Shown here in pieces: positions 32,212-40,730 of a stretch of 64,000 nt of DNA (position 1 is its first letter; each line of letters begins with the position of its first letter). Both the position numbers and the translations under genes were made by a program. Location: NCBI RefSeq assembly GCF_010730745.1, contig NZ_AP022615.1, positions 1,426,001 to 1,490,000 on the forward strand. Direction: 5' to 3'. The stretch is from Mycobacterium heidelbergense (GTDB taxonomy: Bacteria; Actinomycetota; Actinomycetes; Mycobacteriales; Mycobacteriaceae). The notes beneath the pieces are model-generated. The model worked only from the letters and a program-made list of their open reading frames with translations, did not search any database and was not told the DNA's origin.

Positions 32212-33261
32212 ATGAGCAATGTCAACAGTATGGCCGACCTGGCACTGGCAGAAGACTGGTGCCGACCGGGTGCATATGCGGGTACCGCCCTGGCTTGCGA
32301 GCGTCAAGAGGTTCTCGACTGGGCGCAAGCGCGTATCGATGAACTAATCGGTTTAGCCGAGGCCAAAGAACACTTCCAGGTATGGCGCACCGCACTGGAG
32401 GCCGGCCGGCACGGTGTCGAACCCGGCGGCGCAATCAGGGAAAACCACCTGGTGTTTCTGGGTGCACCCGGCACGGCGAAAAAGACGTTCGCCCGGGTGA
32501 TCAGTGAAGTGCTGTTCGGGTGGGACATGATCACGCGCCCGGAGGTCACCGTGGTCAGCGCAGCCGACATCGCCGTGGACGGCCCCTCGGGCAGCGCGAC
32601 CAGCAGGATGCAGCAGGTCTGCGCCCGCGCACGCGGCGGGGTGCTGTTTATCGACGAGGCCTACCAGCTGGCCCCCGACACCGACGACGACCCCTGTTGG
32701 GGGATAGAAGCGATCTACGCCCTGTTGACGTGTATGGCGGCCTACCGCGACGAGCTGGTGGTCATCATGGCCGGCTATGCCCGCCCGATGCGGGACTTCT
32801 TGACGGTCCATGCCGGGCTGGCCGCTCGGTTTCCCTTCACCGTGACCTTTGCCAGCTACACCCCGGCCGACATTGTGGGTATCGGGCGCCGCTTCGCCGC
32901 TAAGGAACGCCTCGTGGTACACGATGCGGCGTGGGACCTGTTGGGTGAGGAAGTGATTCGATTGCAGTCAATCCCCTACGGCAATGGCACGTTGCTCGAT
33001 GCCGCCGGCAATGCCCACTATGTCCATGAGGTGATCGGGGCGTGTCAGCGTGCGCGAGTCCGCAGGCTGCATCGGCGTGCACCGAACCGCCGCGACCTCA
33101 GACAACTCATGCGCACCGATCCTCGTGTTCTTCAGGTCAACGCCACCGACATGGGGCGCGCGATCACCGCAACACGCCCAGCCACCGCAATATCAGCCTA
33201 CCAACGCCTATTCCCCAACACCCAAACCCAGGAAACACCAACACCTTCGACAACCGGATAA
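32212..33261 (+). CDS. EccA/CbxX-type AAA+ ATPase, cassette 2
   Basis: 349 residues from ATG 32212, with GGAGGT 5 bp upstream; an in-frame GTG at 32206 overlaps that site. One AAA+ module follows the helix VLDWAQARIDELIGLAEAKEHF. Walker A is GAPGTAKKT (Ala for Gly and Lys for Thr/Ser against the consensus). Walker B is intact (VLFIDEAYQL, as in EccA). The finger-like Arg is present (GLAARFPFTVTF), and the sensor-2 region has His (NAHYVHEV) where EccA has Arg. The C-terminus has the EccA-like LDAAGNAHY and ATDMGRAI blocks plus a Pro/Thr-rich tail. There is no TPR domain. Probably a cytosolic chaperone or assembly factor for the two exported cassette proteins; this is inferred from linkage only. 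Confidence 0.87.
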   Translation: MSNVNSMADLALAEDWCRPGAYAGTALACERQEVLDWAQARIDELIGLAEAKEHFQVWRTALEAGRHGVEPGGAIRENHLVFLGAPGTAKKTFARVISEVLFGWDMITRPEVTVVSAADIAVDGPSGSATSRMQQVCARARGGVLFIDEAYQLAPDTDDDPCWGIEAIYALLTCMAAYRDELVVIMAGYARPMRDFLTVHAGLAARFPFTVTFASYTPADIVGIGRRFAAKERLVVHDAAWDLLGEEVIRLQSIPYGNGTLLDAAGNAHYVHEVIGACQRARVRRLHRRAPNRRDLRQLMRTDPRVLQVNATDMGRAITATRPATAISAYQRLFPNTQTQETPTPSTTG

Positions 33262-33470
33262 CGCTAATCCACAACACCCGCATGAGAAGCTTCCGTCCTC
33301 ACACCGGTAAGGCCGGGCGTCTCTCGACAGCTGTTGTCTTCCCCCATTGACGATGCGTCGACCACGCGTCGTGGCGACAGTCAACACAGTCGAACACGTG
33401 TGTGACCTGCTGCCATGGAATCAGCGATGGTAAACATTCCGGTGGCTACTCGAATCTGACCTTCCGAGTG

Positions 33471-33551
33471 CGAGCTGGATGACGAGGTGGCCATACCCGA
33501 GCTGGATGACGAGGTGGCCATACCCGAGCTGGATGACGAGGTGGCCATACC
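33471..33551. repeat. 27-bp tandem repeat, three exact copies
   Basis: Units at 33471-33497, 33498-33524 and 33525-33551 (CGAGCTGGATGACGAGGTGG plus CCATACC). The period is 9 codons (ELDDEVAIP in one frame), but no gene is open through it. It lies exactly where homology between leaders B and C begins. Confidence 0.9.
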
Positions 33552-34678
33552 TATGAAGAACCTGAGCCCACAGGGTTTTCGGTAGACATTTGCCGATCAC
33601 TTCGAAAACACACCGTCCAGCAATCCCCGAAAATTTGCGAAAACACTGGTGAGCATGCTGCTACCGCGTATATCAGCAACAGCTCTTCGGCACTGTGATA
33701 GTTCAGTGTGAAAGTACCTGCCGGTAACAAGCCCGACCCGTACCCACCCCTCACTCACGATAGCTGCACCCATTACCATTAGGCTATTTGGCACGGAATA
33801 CAGCGAATAACTCAGTTTGCTGCTGCTGGCTGCGCCAGCATGCATCCGACACATCGTCCTAACCCGATGCCACCAGGAGCCAAACTTACTTTTTCTCAGG
33901 ATCACCCTCAGCCGTCGCGATTCCTCTGCCCGACCCGACCCCATGTCACCGTCCAGGTAGACACCTCGAACAACACCCGCCACCCCGGCCAGCCCGCAGC
34001 GACCATCACCGTCGATTCCCGCGTCAAACACGCTGCGCCGGCCCACACAAAGACAAGACACCCACTACCCACACCGGCCAGTAGGGGACACCGAGAAGCG
34101 GCAGCCACTCACCCGGGCACCAGGGCAAGAACCCCTAATTACGCTGTCCTCAAAGACGATCGCTAAGAAACGTCTTCGTCACCGCCGACGAGATTCCCAC
34201 ACCTGGCCGGCCCGCCGACCCGGCCGCACCCGCCTACCAGACCCTCCCGCAGACCCTCCCGATCGCGGCCCCCACCCCGATAGAGACGTTTGCCTTCCCG
34301 CGCCACGCGCCTCGGCGGGTGACCGACAACACGACCGCACTACCGCCGGGTTGATACTCGACGATGCCCCCAATCTCGATGGCAGGCAACAAGCAGAAAT
34401 ACCACTAAGCCGTGGGCGGTGGCGGCGTCCGCGAGCATTTCGAAAAGCCAATAATTTTAGAGTCACTTCGAGTGGAGACTTTGCTGCTAATTTCCTTCCA
34501 CCGCAGCTCAGTATCCATTTCATTGCGCGATTTTCTCGATGTAATTCATAGGTATGTTCACCTCTGTTACCAGCCAGAAACACAGGGTGAACCAGATCAA
34601 CAACGGCCAGTACCTGGCTTTTTTCTCAAGTACGGCCCGCACACCTCGTTTTATCGGTCATGACAGGAAGGCGCCCAG
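33552..34678 (+). repeat. Conserved long leader C (upstream of PGRS cassette 3)
   Basis: 1.13 kb matching leader B from GAAGAACCTGAGCCC onward, with small indels (for example a duplicated CAGACCCTCCCG near 34240). The terminal 250 bp contains GGTATGTTCACC, GGTGAACCAG and the hairpin at 34606-34624, followed by the ribosome site AGGAAGG. No supported gene. The stretch 33262-33470 before the tandem repeat is unrelated to the other leaders and shows nothing recognisable. Confidence 0.75.
34606..34624 (+). terminator. Attenuator-like hairpin before PGRS gene 3
   Basis: GCCAG-TAC-CTGGC plus six T, identical to the leader B element and 54 bp before the start codon. The upstream AGCCAG that could compete for CTGGCT is also conserved. 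Confidence 0.45.
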
Positions 34679-36028
34679 ATGAAGCGTAAACAGCACAGCA
34701 TGAGGCGGCGGGATCGCCGCAACACCAAGGCGGCGAGCCGTGGCCGTGTGGTCGGCCTGGGTACGGCCGCGGGTGCGTTGCTGACCGCCACCATGACACC
34801 GGTGGTTGCCGCACCTTCGGCGCAGGCGGGGGTGCTGGACCTGATCATCAACCCGATCATCCAACCCGTGATGGGCGCCGCCAGCACGGCCGCCGCCGCG
34901 GGTACCACCGCGATCAACGGTATCGGCGCGGGAGCGCTCGCGGGCCTTCACACCGGCGCCCTCCAAGGCCTCACCAACAGCCTCAACGCCAGCGCGGCGG
35001 CCTTCCAGGGGGTGCATTCGGCCGCCCTGGCCAGCATCACCAACAGCCTCACCGCCAGCGCCGCCGCCTTCAACACCGGCGGCCTGAACGCGGCCCTGGA
35101 AGGCCTGCATGCCAGCGCGGCGGCGGCCTTTAGTGGTGGCGGGCTAGACGCGGCGGTCGCTGCGGCGAACTCGCCTAAGGCCGCGCTGAACAACCTGGTG
35201 TACGGGGCGTTCAGCAACGTCTACACCATGGTCTATACCGCCGGGCAAACCTGGATCGCCAGCCCCACCGGCCAACAAGTCGACGGAGTGATCAACGGCC
35301 CGTTCGTCGCCCTGTTCGGACGCGACCTGATCGGTAACGGTGTCAATGGTTTCACCGGCGCCAACACCTCGCCGATCGGCGGTATCGGGGCTAATGGCAG
35401 CCTCGCCGATGGCGGGTTTTTGTTCGGCAACGGCGGGACCGGGGCGGCCGGCACCGCCGCTCACCACACCGGTTTCGCGGGCGGGGCTGCCGGGCTGATC
35501 GGCAACGGCGGGGTCGGTGGTGCCGGCTTCAGCAATGCCAGCGGGGTAGGCGGCACCGGTGGTATCGGTGGTGTCGGCGGCATCTTGATGGGCAATGGGG
35601 GTGCCGGTGGTGTCGGTGGCTTCGGTTACACCAGCAGTTCAGCCGGTAACGGTGTCGGTGGCGCTGGCGGTGCCGCCGGCATCCTGTTCGGTAACGGCGG
35701 TGCCGGCGGTGCCGGCGGCAATGCCGGCCCTGGCGGTTGGTACACCGGTAAGGGCGGTGCCGGCGGTAACGCGGCCTGGCTAGTCGGTAACGGCGGGGCT
35801 GGCGGCAACGCCCCCAATGCCCCTAGCGGCGGCGGTGCTTACGGGGGCGGTGGTGCCGGTGGTGCCGGCGGTTTCAGCGGGCTACTGGCCGGCAATGGCG
35901 GTGTTGGCGGCAACGGCGGTAGCGCCACTCCCGGCTACGGCTACGCCGGCGGCAAGGGGGGACTCGGTGGTCTCGCCGGGATCCTCGGCCAGATCGGTGC
36001 GGCCGGCACAAATGGGACCCACGGCTAA
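34679..36028 (+). CDS. Exported PGRS-domain protein without PE domain, cassette 3
   Basis: 449 residues. The signal peptide has a basic front ([19 protein letters not shown]) and hydrophobic core, with cleavage after PSAQA at residue 50. The [10 protein letters not shown] repeat region, the [22 protein letters not shown] block, GRDLIGNG and a PGRS tail of about 220 residues follow, as in cassette 2. The tail is richer in aromatic residues ([29 protein letters not shown]). Near-identity to cassette 2 up to the PGRS tail points to recent duplication or gene conversion. Ribosome site AGGAAGG. Function unknown. Confidence 0.87.
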   Translation: MKRKQHSMRRRDRRNTKAASRGRVVGLGTAAGALLTATMTPVVAAPSAQAGVLDLIINPIIQPVMGAASTAAAAGTTAINGIGAGALAGLHTGALQGLTNSLNASAAAFQGVHSAALASITNSLTASAAAFNTGGLNAALEGLHASAAAAFSGGGLDAAVAAANSPKAALNNLVYGAFSNVYTMVYTAGQTWIASPTGQQVDGVINGPFVALFGRDLIGNGVNGFTGANTSPIGGIGANGSLADGGFLFGNGGTGAAGTAAHHTGFAGGAAGLIGNGGVGGAGFSNASGVGGTGGIGGVGGILMGNGGAGGVGGFGYTSSSAGNGVGGAGGAAGILFGNGGAGGAGGNAGPGGWYTGKGGAGGNAAWLVGNGGAGGNAPNAPSGGGAYGGGGAGGAGGFSGLLAGNGGVGGNGGSATPGYGYAGGKGGLGGLAGILGQIGAAGTNGTHG

Positions 36029-36101
36029 TACCCCTGTGAATGTAGTGGGCCTCTGCATGCCTACGACTACCTAGACCACACACAGCAAAGGAACAACACC
36101 C

Positions 36102-37442
36102 ATGCACCAGCGAACAGCCCTTCGACCCCTCATCACCGCGGGCGCCGCGGCACTAGGCGCCAGCCTGATCGCCCTCACCCCCGCAGTCTCCAACGACGCG
36201 GCCTCCGACCTCCAGCGCAGTGTCACCACCGCTCAGCAGCGCGCGGTCGAGCTGCTGAGCAGCGACCCCGGGGTCGTCAACCCCATCCAAACCTGGATCA
36301 ACGTCTTCCAACAAGCGGGCGCCAACCTGCAAACGATTGGAAGCAACATGAGCACCGGGGGCAAGATTTTCTTCCCGCTGGCCCAGCAGCTGGCCGCGAA
36401 CTGGATCACCTACGCGAGCATCTACGTCGGCCAAACGGGGCCGGGCGCGGTTGGTGGCACGTTCGCGAACGCCTACAAGGGCGCCGTCAACGGCGCCTAC
36501 AACTTCTCCACTAATGCATTCTTTCCTGATCTTGCCACTGCGATTACCGACATGCGGCAAGGTAACTTCATCTCGGGCTTCTCAACCCTTTACAACGCGC
36601 TCTGGTACGGGCCGATTTCGCAGATATTTCAACCGATGGAATCCATCCCTACCATCCTCGCCTACATGTCGACCAACTTCGCGGCCCTCGGCAACCTCGC
36701 ATTTAACGAGCCGAGTGAGCTCAGTTCGTCGATCGTGTCAATGCTGGGTGCCTTTTTTGCCGTAGGTGTGAGTAGCAGCATCTTCGGCGCGCTTGGCAAC
36801 GGTCTTCAGAACGTTTACGACGCGTTCGCCGCTGGAGACCTACCGGCGGGGGTGACCAATTTCCTCAATATCCCGGGACTACTCGCGGGAGCAATCCTCA
36901 ACGGATACATGTCCCCAGGTTACTTGAGCGGCACCGGGATCCTTACCCCCACCAGCGGTTTGCTAACACCTGGCCTGTTGAACACGTTGGCGGTCTGGAT
37001 TCCCCAGACACTCGCGTCGAACATCGTTGTTAACTCTCAGGTGAAAGGCACGATCGCCACACCCAACATTCTGGCAGGTGGCAGTCTGGCTAATGCGTTC
37101 TCGCAATTAGCAAGCCAGGTAACCACGGGTTGGCCAACCCCGAACATGTGGTTCAACGGGTTAGTTAATGCGTACCAGACCTTCCTGGCAACGTTGGGCG
37201 CGCAGGTCGGCTTGGGGGGTGCGGCGTTCGCCGCTCCGGCCGGGGTGGTGGGGATTGCTCCGTCGCTCGCGGCCAACCTCGGTGGCATTGCCCCGTCGAT
37301 TGCGGCTGATTTCTCGGGGATTGCTCCGTCGCTCGCGGCGGATCTCTCCGGTCTGGCTCCGTCGCTGGCGACGAACCTTGCTGGGACGTTGGCGCCTCAG
37401 CTGGGGACATTGGCGGCTCATCTCCTTACGTCGCTGTTCTGA
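36102..37442 (+). CDS. Exported Ala-rich protein with 11-residue repeats, cassette 3
   Basis: 446 residues, 73 bp after the PGRS gene, with the same AAAGGAAC ribosome site. The signal peptide (LITAGAAALGASLIALTPAVS) and first 110 residues are almost the same as in cassette 2. The segment from about 115 to 170 differs (YVGQTGPGAVGGTFANAYKG, FFPDLATAITDMRQG), pointing to local diversification. The C-terminal IAPSLAANLGG / IAPSIAADFSG repeats number four to five and end in LAAHLLTSLF. No catalytic motif is seen. Confidence 0.85.
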   Translation: MHQRTALRPLITAGAAALGASLIALTPAVSNDAASDLQRSVTTAQQRAVELLSSDPGVVNPIQTWINVFQQAGANLQTIGSNMSTGGKIFFPLAQQLAANWITYASIYVGQTGPGAVGGTFANAYKGAVNGAYNFSTNAFFPDLATAITDMRQGNFISGFSTLYNALWYGPISQIFQPMESIPTILAYMSTNFAALGNLAFNEPSELSSSIVSMLGAFFAVGVSSSIFGALGNGLQNVYDAFAAGDLPAGVTNFLNIPGLLAGAILNGYMSPGYLSGTGILTPTSGLLTPGLLNTLAVWIPQTLASNIVVNSQVKGTIATPNILAGGSLANAFSQLASQVTTGWPTPNMWFNGLVNAYQTFLATLGAQVGLGGAAFAAPAGVVGIAPSLAANLGGIAPSIAADFSGIAPSLAADLSGLAPSLATNLAGTLAPQLGTLAAHLLTSLF

Positions 37443-37461
37443 GTTGCAGTGCGGGTCTGCT

Positions 37462-37498
37462 CGCCCAGCACCGGTGGCAACCACGCCGGTGCTGGGCG
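37462..37498. other. Perfect 13-bp hairpin between genes 2 and 3 of cassette 3
   Basis: CGCCCAGCACCGG (37462-37474) pairs perfectly with CCGGTGCTGGGCG (37486-37498) over an 11-base loop. It lies 20 bp after the gene 2 stop and 160 bp before the ATPase start. It lacks a T-run, so RNA stabilisation or processing is as likely as termination. Confidence 0.6.
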
Positions 37499-37659
37499 GG
37501 TTGGCCCGCCCCCGGGTAGTGCTGCGCGCAAGCGAGGGCTGTGGCGTCGGCGACGACCACCGATATGCCTGATGACCTGTTGGGCGAGATGTTGCGCGCG
37601 CCGGGGTGGGTGTCGTGGGGGCAGGCCCGCTGTGTGTGAGACCCGGTAGCGAGGTACCG

Positions 37660-38787
37660 ATGAGCAATGTCAACAGTACGGCGGCGGCCCTGGCACTCAC
37701 AGAAGACTGGTGCCTGGGCGGTCGCGACGCGTACGCGGGTACCGCGCTGGCCGCCGAGCGTCGGGAGGTGCTGGAGTGGGCGCAAGCGCGTATCGGCGAA
37801 TTGATCGGTTTGCAAAGCGCTAAAGACCGTTTCGCGGTGTGGCTCGGCCAGCACGATGCCCAGCACCAGGGTGTCGTGGCCTCGTGTTCTGAACACCACA
37901 TGGTGTTCCTGGGTGCGCCGGGCACAGCGAAAACAACGTTCGCCCGGGTGGTCGCTGAAGTGCTGTTCGGACTCGGTGTAATCACGCGCCCGGAGGTCAC
38001 CGAGGTCAGCGCCCACGACATCGCCACCGGCAGCCCCTCGCACAGCGCGGCCAGGATGAAGAACGTGTGCGGCCGGGCGCGCGGTGGGGTGTTGTTCCTC
38101 GACGAGGCTTACCGGCTGGCCCCCGACACCGAAGACCACTCTTTGGGTGTGGAGGCCATCTACACGCTATTGACGTGCATGGCGGCCTACCGCGACGAGC
38201 TCGTCGTCATCCTGGCCGGTCATGCCCGCCCGATGCAGGACTTCCTGGCAGTCCATGCCGGGCTGGGCGTGCAGTTCCCGTTCACCGCGACGTTCACCAG
38301 CTACACCCCCAACGACATCGTCGCCATTGGGCGCCACCTAGCCAGCAGGGCACAACTGGTGGTCCAAGACGCCGCGTGGGATCTGCTGCGCACCGAAGCA
38401 ACACGGCTACGGTCCATCCCCTACGGCCACGGCACACTGCTCGACGTCGCCGGCAACGCCCGCTATGCACGTGAGGTGATCGGGGCGTGTCAGCGTGCGC
38501 GGGTCCGCAGACTGCACCGACGTGCGCCCAGCCGCCGCGACCTCAGACAACTCCTGTGCACAGACCCCCGTGTGCTCCACGTCAGCGCTACCGACATGCG
38601 GCGCGCGATCGCCGCATCGCTTCCGGCCGCAGCAATATCAGCCTACCGACGCCTATACCCGAGCACCGAAACCCAGGAGCACAACACCTTTCGGCAACCG
38701 GACACGACCACCGTTGATCCACCACCCGCCACACCCGAACATGTCGACTCACACGACACCGCGACTCACCGGCAGCGAGGCCGATAA
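37660..38787 (+). CDS. EccA/CbxX-type AAA+ ATPase, cassette 3
   Basis: 375 residues from ATG 37660, matching the MSNVNS start of the cassette 2 copy. Walker A is GAPGTAKTT (residues 85-93), nearer to consensus than the other copies but still with Ala for the last Gly. Walker B VLFLDEAYRL (E149) is intact, and the sensor-2 Arg is present (NARYAREV, R268). However, the position of the finger-like Arg is Gln (GLGVQFPF, Q205). The C-terminal tail is longer than in copies 1 and 2. Stand-alone, no TPR domain. It ends 7 bp before the moeA2 start, so the two could be co-transcribed. Confidence 0.88.
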   Translation: MSNVNSTAAALALTEDWCLGGRDAYAGTALAAERREVLEWAQARIGELIGLQSAKDRFAVWLGQHDAQHQGVVASCSEHHMVFLGAPGTAKTTFARVVAEVLFGLGVITRPEVTEVSAHDIATGSPSHSAARMKNVCGRARGGVLFLDEAYRLAPDTEDHSLGVEAIYTLLTCMAAYRDELVVILAGHARPMQDFLAVHAGLGVQFPFTATFTSYTPNDIVAIGRHLASRAQLVVQDAAWDLLRTEATRLRSIPYGHGTLLDVAGNARYAREVIGACQRARVRRLHRRAPSRRDLRQLLCTDPRVLHVSATDMRRAIAASLPAAAISAYRRLYPSTETQEHNTFRQPDTTTVDPPPATPEHVDSHDTATHRQRGR

Positions 38788-38794
38788 TGGCCCA

Positions 38795-40009
38795 GTGCGG
38801 TCAGTCGAAGAACATCAGCGCGTCGTAGCGGAGATGATCCGTGCCCGCCCCGTGGCCACGGTCGCGCTGGCCGAGGCTCAGGGGCTGGTCCTGGCCGAAG
38901 ACGTGGTCGCCCAGCTGGCGCTGCCCGTCTTCGACAACTCCGCGATGGACGGATACGCGGTACGTGCCGAGGACATATCGAACGCCACACCCGAGCACCC
39001 GGTGGCCTTGCCGGTCGCCGAGGACATTCCGGCCGGGCGCACCGATCAATTGACGCTGCAACCCGGAACCGCGCACCGGATCATGACCGGCGCACCGCTG
39101 CCGGCCGGAGCGACGGCCATCGTGCCGGTCGAAGACACCGACGGCGGCGTGGAATCGGTAGTCATCCGGCAACACCGCGAGCCGAGCAAGCACATCAGGC
39201 GAGCCGGCGAAGACGTGGCAGCGGGCACCACCGTCCTGCGCACGGGCCAGGTCGTGACGCCGGCGGTGCTCGGCCTGGCCGCGGCGCTGGGACTGGCCGG
39301 GCTGCCGGTAATCCCGCGCCAGCGGGTGCTGGTGATCTCGACCGGGACGGAGCTGGTGGCGCCGGGCACCCCGCTACGGCCCGGACAGATCTACGAGTCC
39401 AACTCGATCATGCTGGCCGGGGCCGTACGTGAGGCAGGCGCGGACGTGATTGCCGTCGCGACCGCCGAAGACGACGTCGCGCAGTTCAGCGCGATCCTCG
39501 ATCGGCACGCGGCCTCGGAAACCCCAGCGGACCTGATCATCACCAGCGGCGGGGTCAGCGCCGGCGCCTACGAGGTCGTCAAAGACGCCTTCGGCCGCGA
39601 CGGCGACCAGGGAGTGGAATTCGTCAAGGTGGCAATGCAACCGGGGATGCCGCAAGGCATCGGCCGGGTCGCCGGCACGACGATCGTCACCCTGCCCGGC
39701 AACCCGGTCAGCGCGCTGGTGTCGTTCGAGGTGTTCATCCGTCCCGCGCTGCGAAAGGCGATGGGGCTGCCCGATCCGGAGCGCCCGCGCCGGCCGGCGG
39801 TGCTCGCCGAATCGCTGACCTCGCCGCGCGGCAAGCGTCAGTTCCGGCGCGCGATACTCGACAGCGAAGCCGGCACCGTCACCAGTTACGGCCCACCGGC
39901 CTCACACCATTTGCGGTGGCTGGCGTCGGCGAACGGGCTGTTGGAGATCCCGGAAGACGTCGTCGAGGTGCCGGCCGGCACGCAACTGCAGGTGTGGGAC
40001 CTGAGCTAA
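38795..40009 (+). CDS. moeA2: Molybdopterin molybdenumtransferase MoeA2
   Basis: 404 residues from GTG 38795 (VRSVEEHQRVVAEM), which matches the Mtb MoeA2 N-terminus and its length of about 405; an in-frame ATG at 38741 would add 18 residues overlapping the ATPase gene. Domains: N-terminal MoeA part with the DNSAMDGYAVRAED motif, the MPT-binding domain with TSGGVSAGAYE and LPGNPVSALVSFEVF, and the C-terminal beta domain. It inserts molybdate into adenylylated molybdopterin to finish molybdenum cofactor. Orthologue of Rv0438c. It marks the right edge of the island. Confidence 0.95.
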   Translation: MRSVEEHQRVVAEMIRARPVATVALAEAQGLVLAEDVVAQLALPVFDNSAMDGYAVRAEDISNATPEHPVALPVAEDIPAGRTDQLTLQPGTAHRIMTGAPLPAGATAIVPVEDTDGGVESVVIRQHREPSKHIRRAGEDVAAGTTVLRTGQVVTPAVLGLAAALGLAGLPVIPRQRVLVISTGTELVAPGTPLRPGQIYESNSIMLAGAVREAGADVIAVATAEDDVAQFSAILDRHAASETPADLIITSGGVSAGAYEVVKDAFGRDGDQGVEFVKVAMQPGMPQGIGRVAGTTIVTLPGNPVSALVSFEVFIRPALRKAMGLPDPERPRRPAVLAESLTSPRGKRQFRRAILDSEAGTVTSYGPPASHHLRWLASANGLLEIPEDVVEVPAGTQLQVWDLS

Positions 40010-40034
40010 GCTCGCCGCTTCGTAAGATGGCCGG

Positions 40035-40730
40035 GTGGCACGACGCCCCCGCACCGAAGGACCGAAACACGTCGTGGAGTTGGTGCGCTCCACCGTTCCG
40101 CCGGTCCACCCCGCCGGGCTGCCGTTCGTCGCCGCCGGCCTGGGGGTGGCCCTGGCGGGCCGCAAGTTCCGCTGGCTGCGCCGGGCGGGTCTGCTGGCCG
40201 CGGGCGCGAGCGCGGCGTTCTTCCGCCACCCCCCGCGGGTGCCACCGAGCCGGCCCGGCGCCGTCGTCGCGCCCGCCGACGGCGTGATCTGCGTGATCGA
40301 CGCGGCGGCCCCGCCCGCCGAACTCGGCATGGGCGATGCGCCCCTGCCGCGCGTCAGCATCTTCCTGTCGCTGCTGGACGCGCACGTGCAGCGCGCCCCG
40401 GTCAGCGGCGAAGTCGTTGCCGCGCAGCACAAGCCGGGCCGCTTCGGCTCGGCCGATCTGGCCGCGGCCAGCACCGAGAACGAGCGCACCAGCCTGCGGA
40501 TCCGCACCGACGCCGGCGCCGACATCGTCGCCGTGCAGATCGCCGGGCTGCTGGCGCGCCGCATCGTGTGCGACGCACACGTCGGCGACAAGCTGTCGAT
40601 CGGCGACACCTACGGGCTGATCCGGTTCGGCTCCCGGCTGGACACCTACCTGCCACCGGGCACGGAACCGCTCGTCGAGGTTGGCCAGCGCGCGGTCGCC
40701 GGCGAGACCGTGCTGGCCGAGCTGCCATGA
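40035..40730 (+). CDS. psd: Phosphatidylserine decarboxylase
   Basis: 231 residues from GTG 40035, the same length as Mtb Psd (Rv0437c). The proenzyme cleaves itself at the Gly-Ser of GRFGSADLA to form a pyruvoyl cofactor on the small C-terminal chain. Other marks are the N-terminal hydrophobic helix, [13 protein letters not shown] and [18 protein letters not shown]. It converts phosphatidylserine to phosphatidylethanolamine at the membrane, directly following the PssA step. The last codons overlap the pssA start by 4 bp (ATGA). Confidence 0.96.
   Translation: MARRPRTEGPKHVVELVRSTVPPVHPAGLPFVAAGLGVALAGRKFRWLRRAGLLAAGASAAFFRHPPRVPPSRPGAVVAPADGVICVIDAAAPPAELGMGDAPLPRVSIFLSLLDAHVQRAPVSGEVVAAQHKPGRFGSADLAAASTENERTSLRIRTDAGADIVAVQIAGLLARRIVCDAHVGDKLSIGDTYGLIRFGSRLDTYLPPGTEPLVEVGQRAVAGETVLAELP

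Noticed and set aside
33471..33551. CRISPR array
   Set aside because: Units are directly adjacent without spacers, only three copies, and no cas genes nearby.
26954..38787. Calling gene 3 a full EccA component of an ESX locus
   Set aside because: The N-terminal TPR half is absent, and no eccB, eccC, eccD, eccE, mycP or esx genes are in the window.
21575..38787. Prophage or integrative element
   Set aside because: No integrase, portal, terminase, relaxase or attachment repeats were found; the only mobile gene is the IS256 transposase.
38495..38794. N-terminal extension of MoeA2
   Set aside because: The open frame upstream overlaps the ATPase gene; the GTG at 38795 gives the family N-terminus and length.
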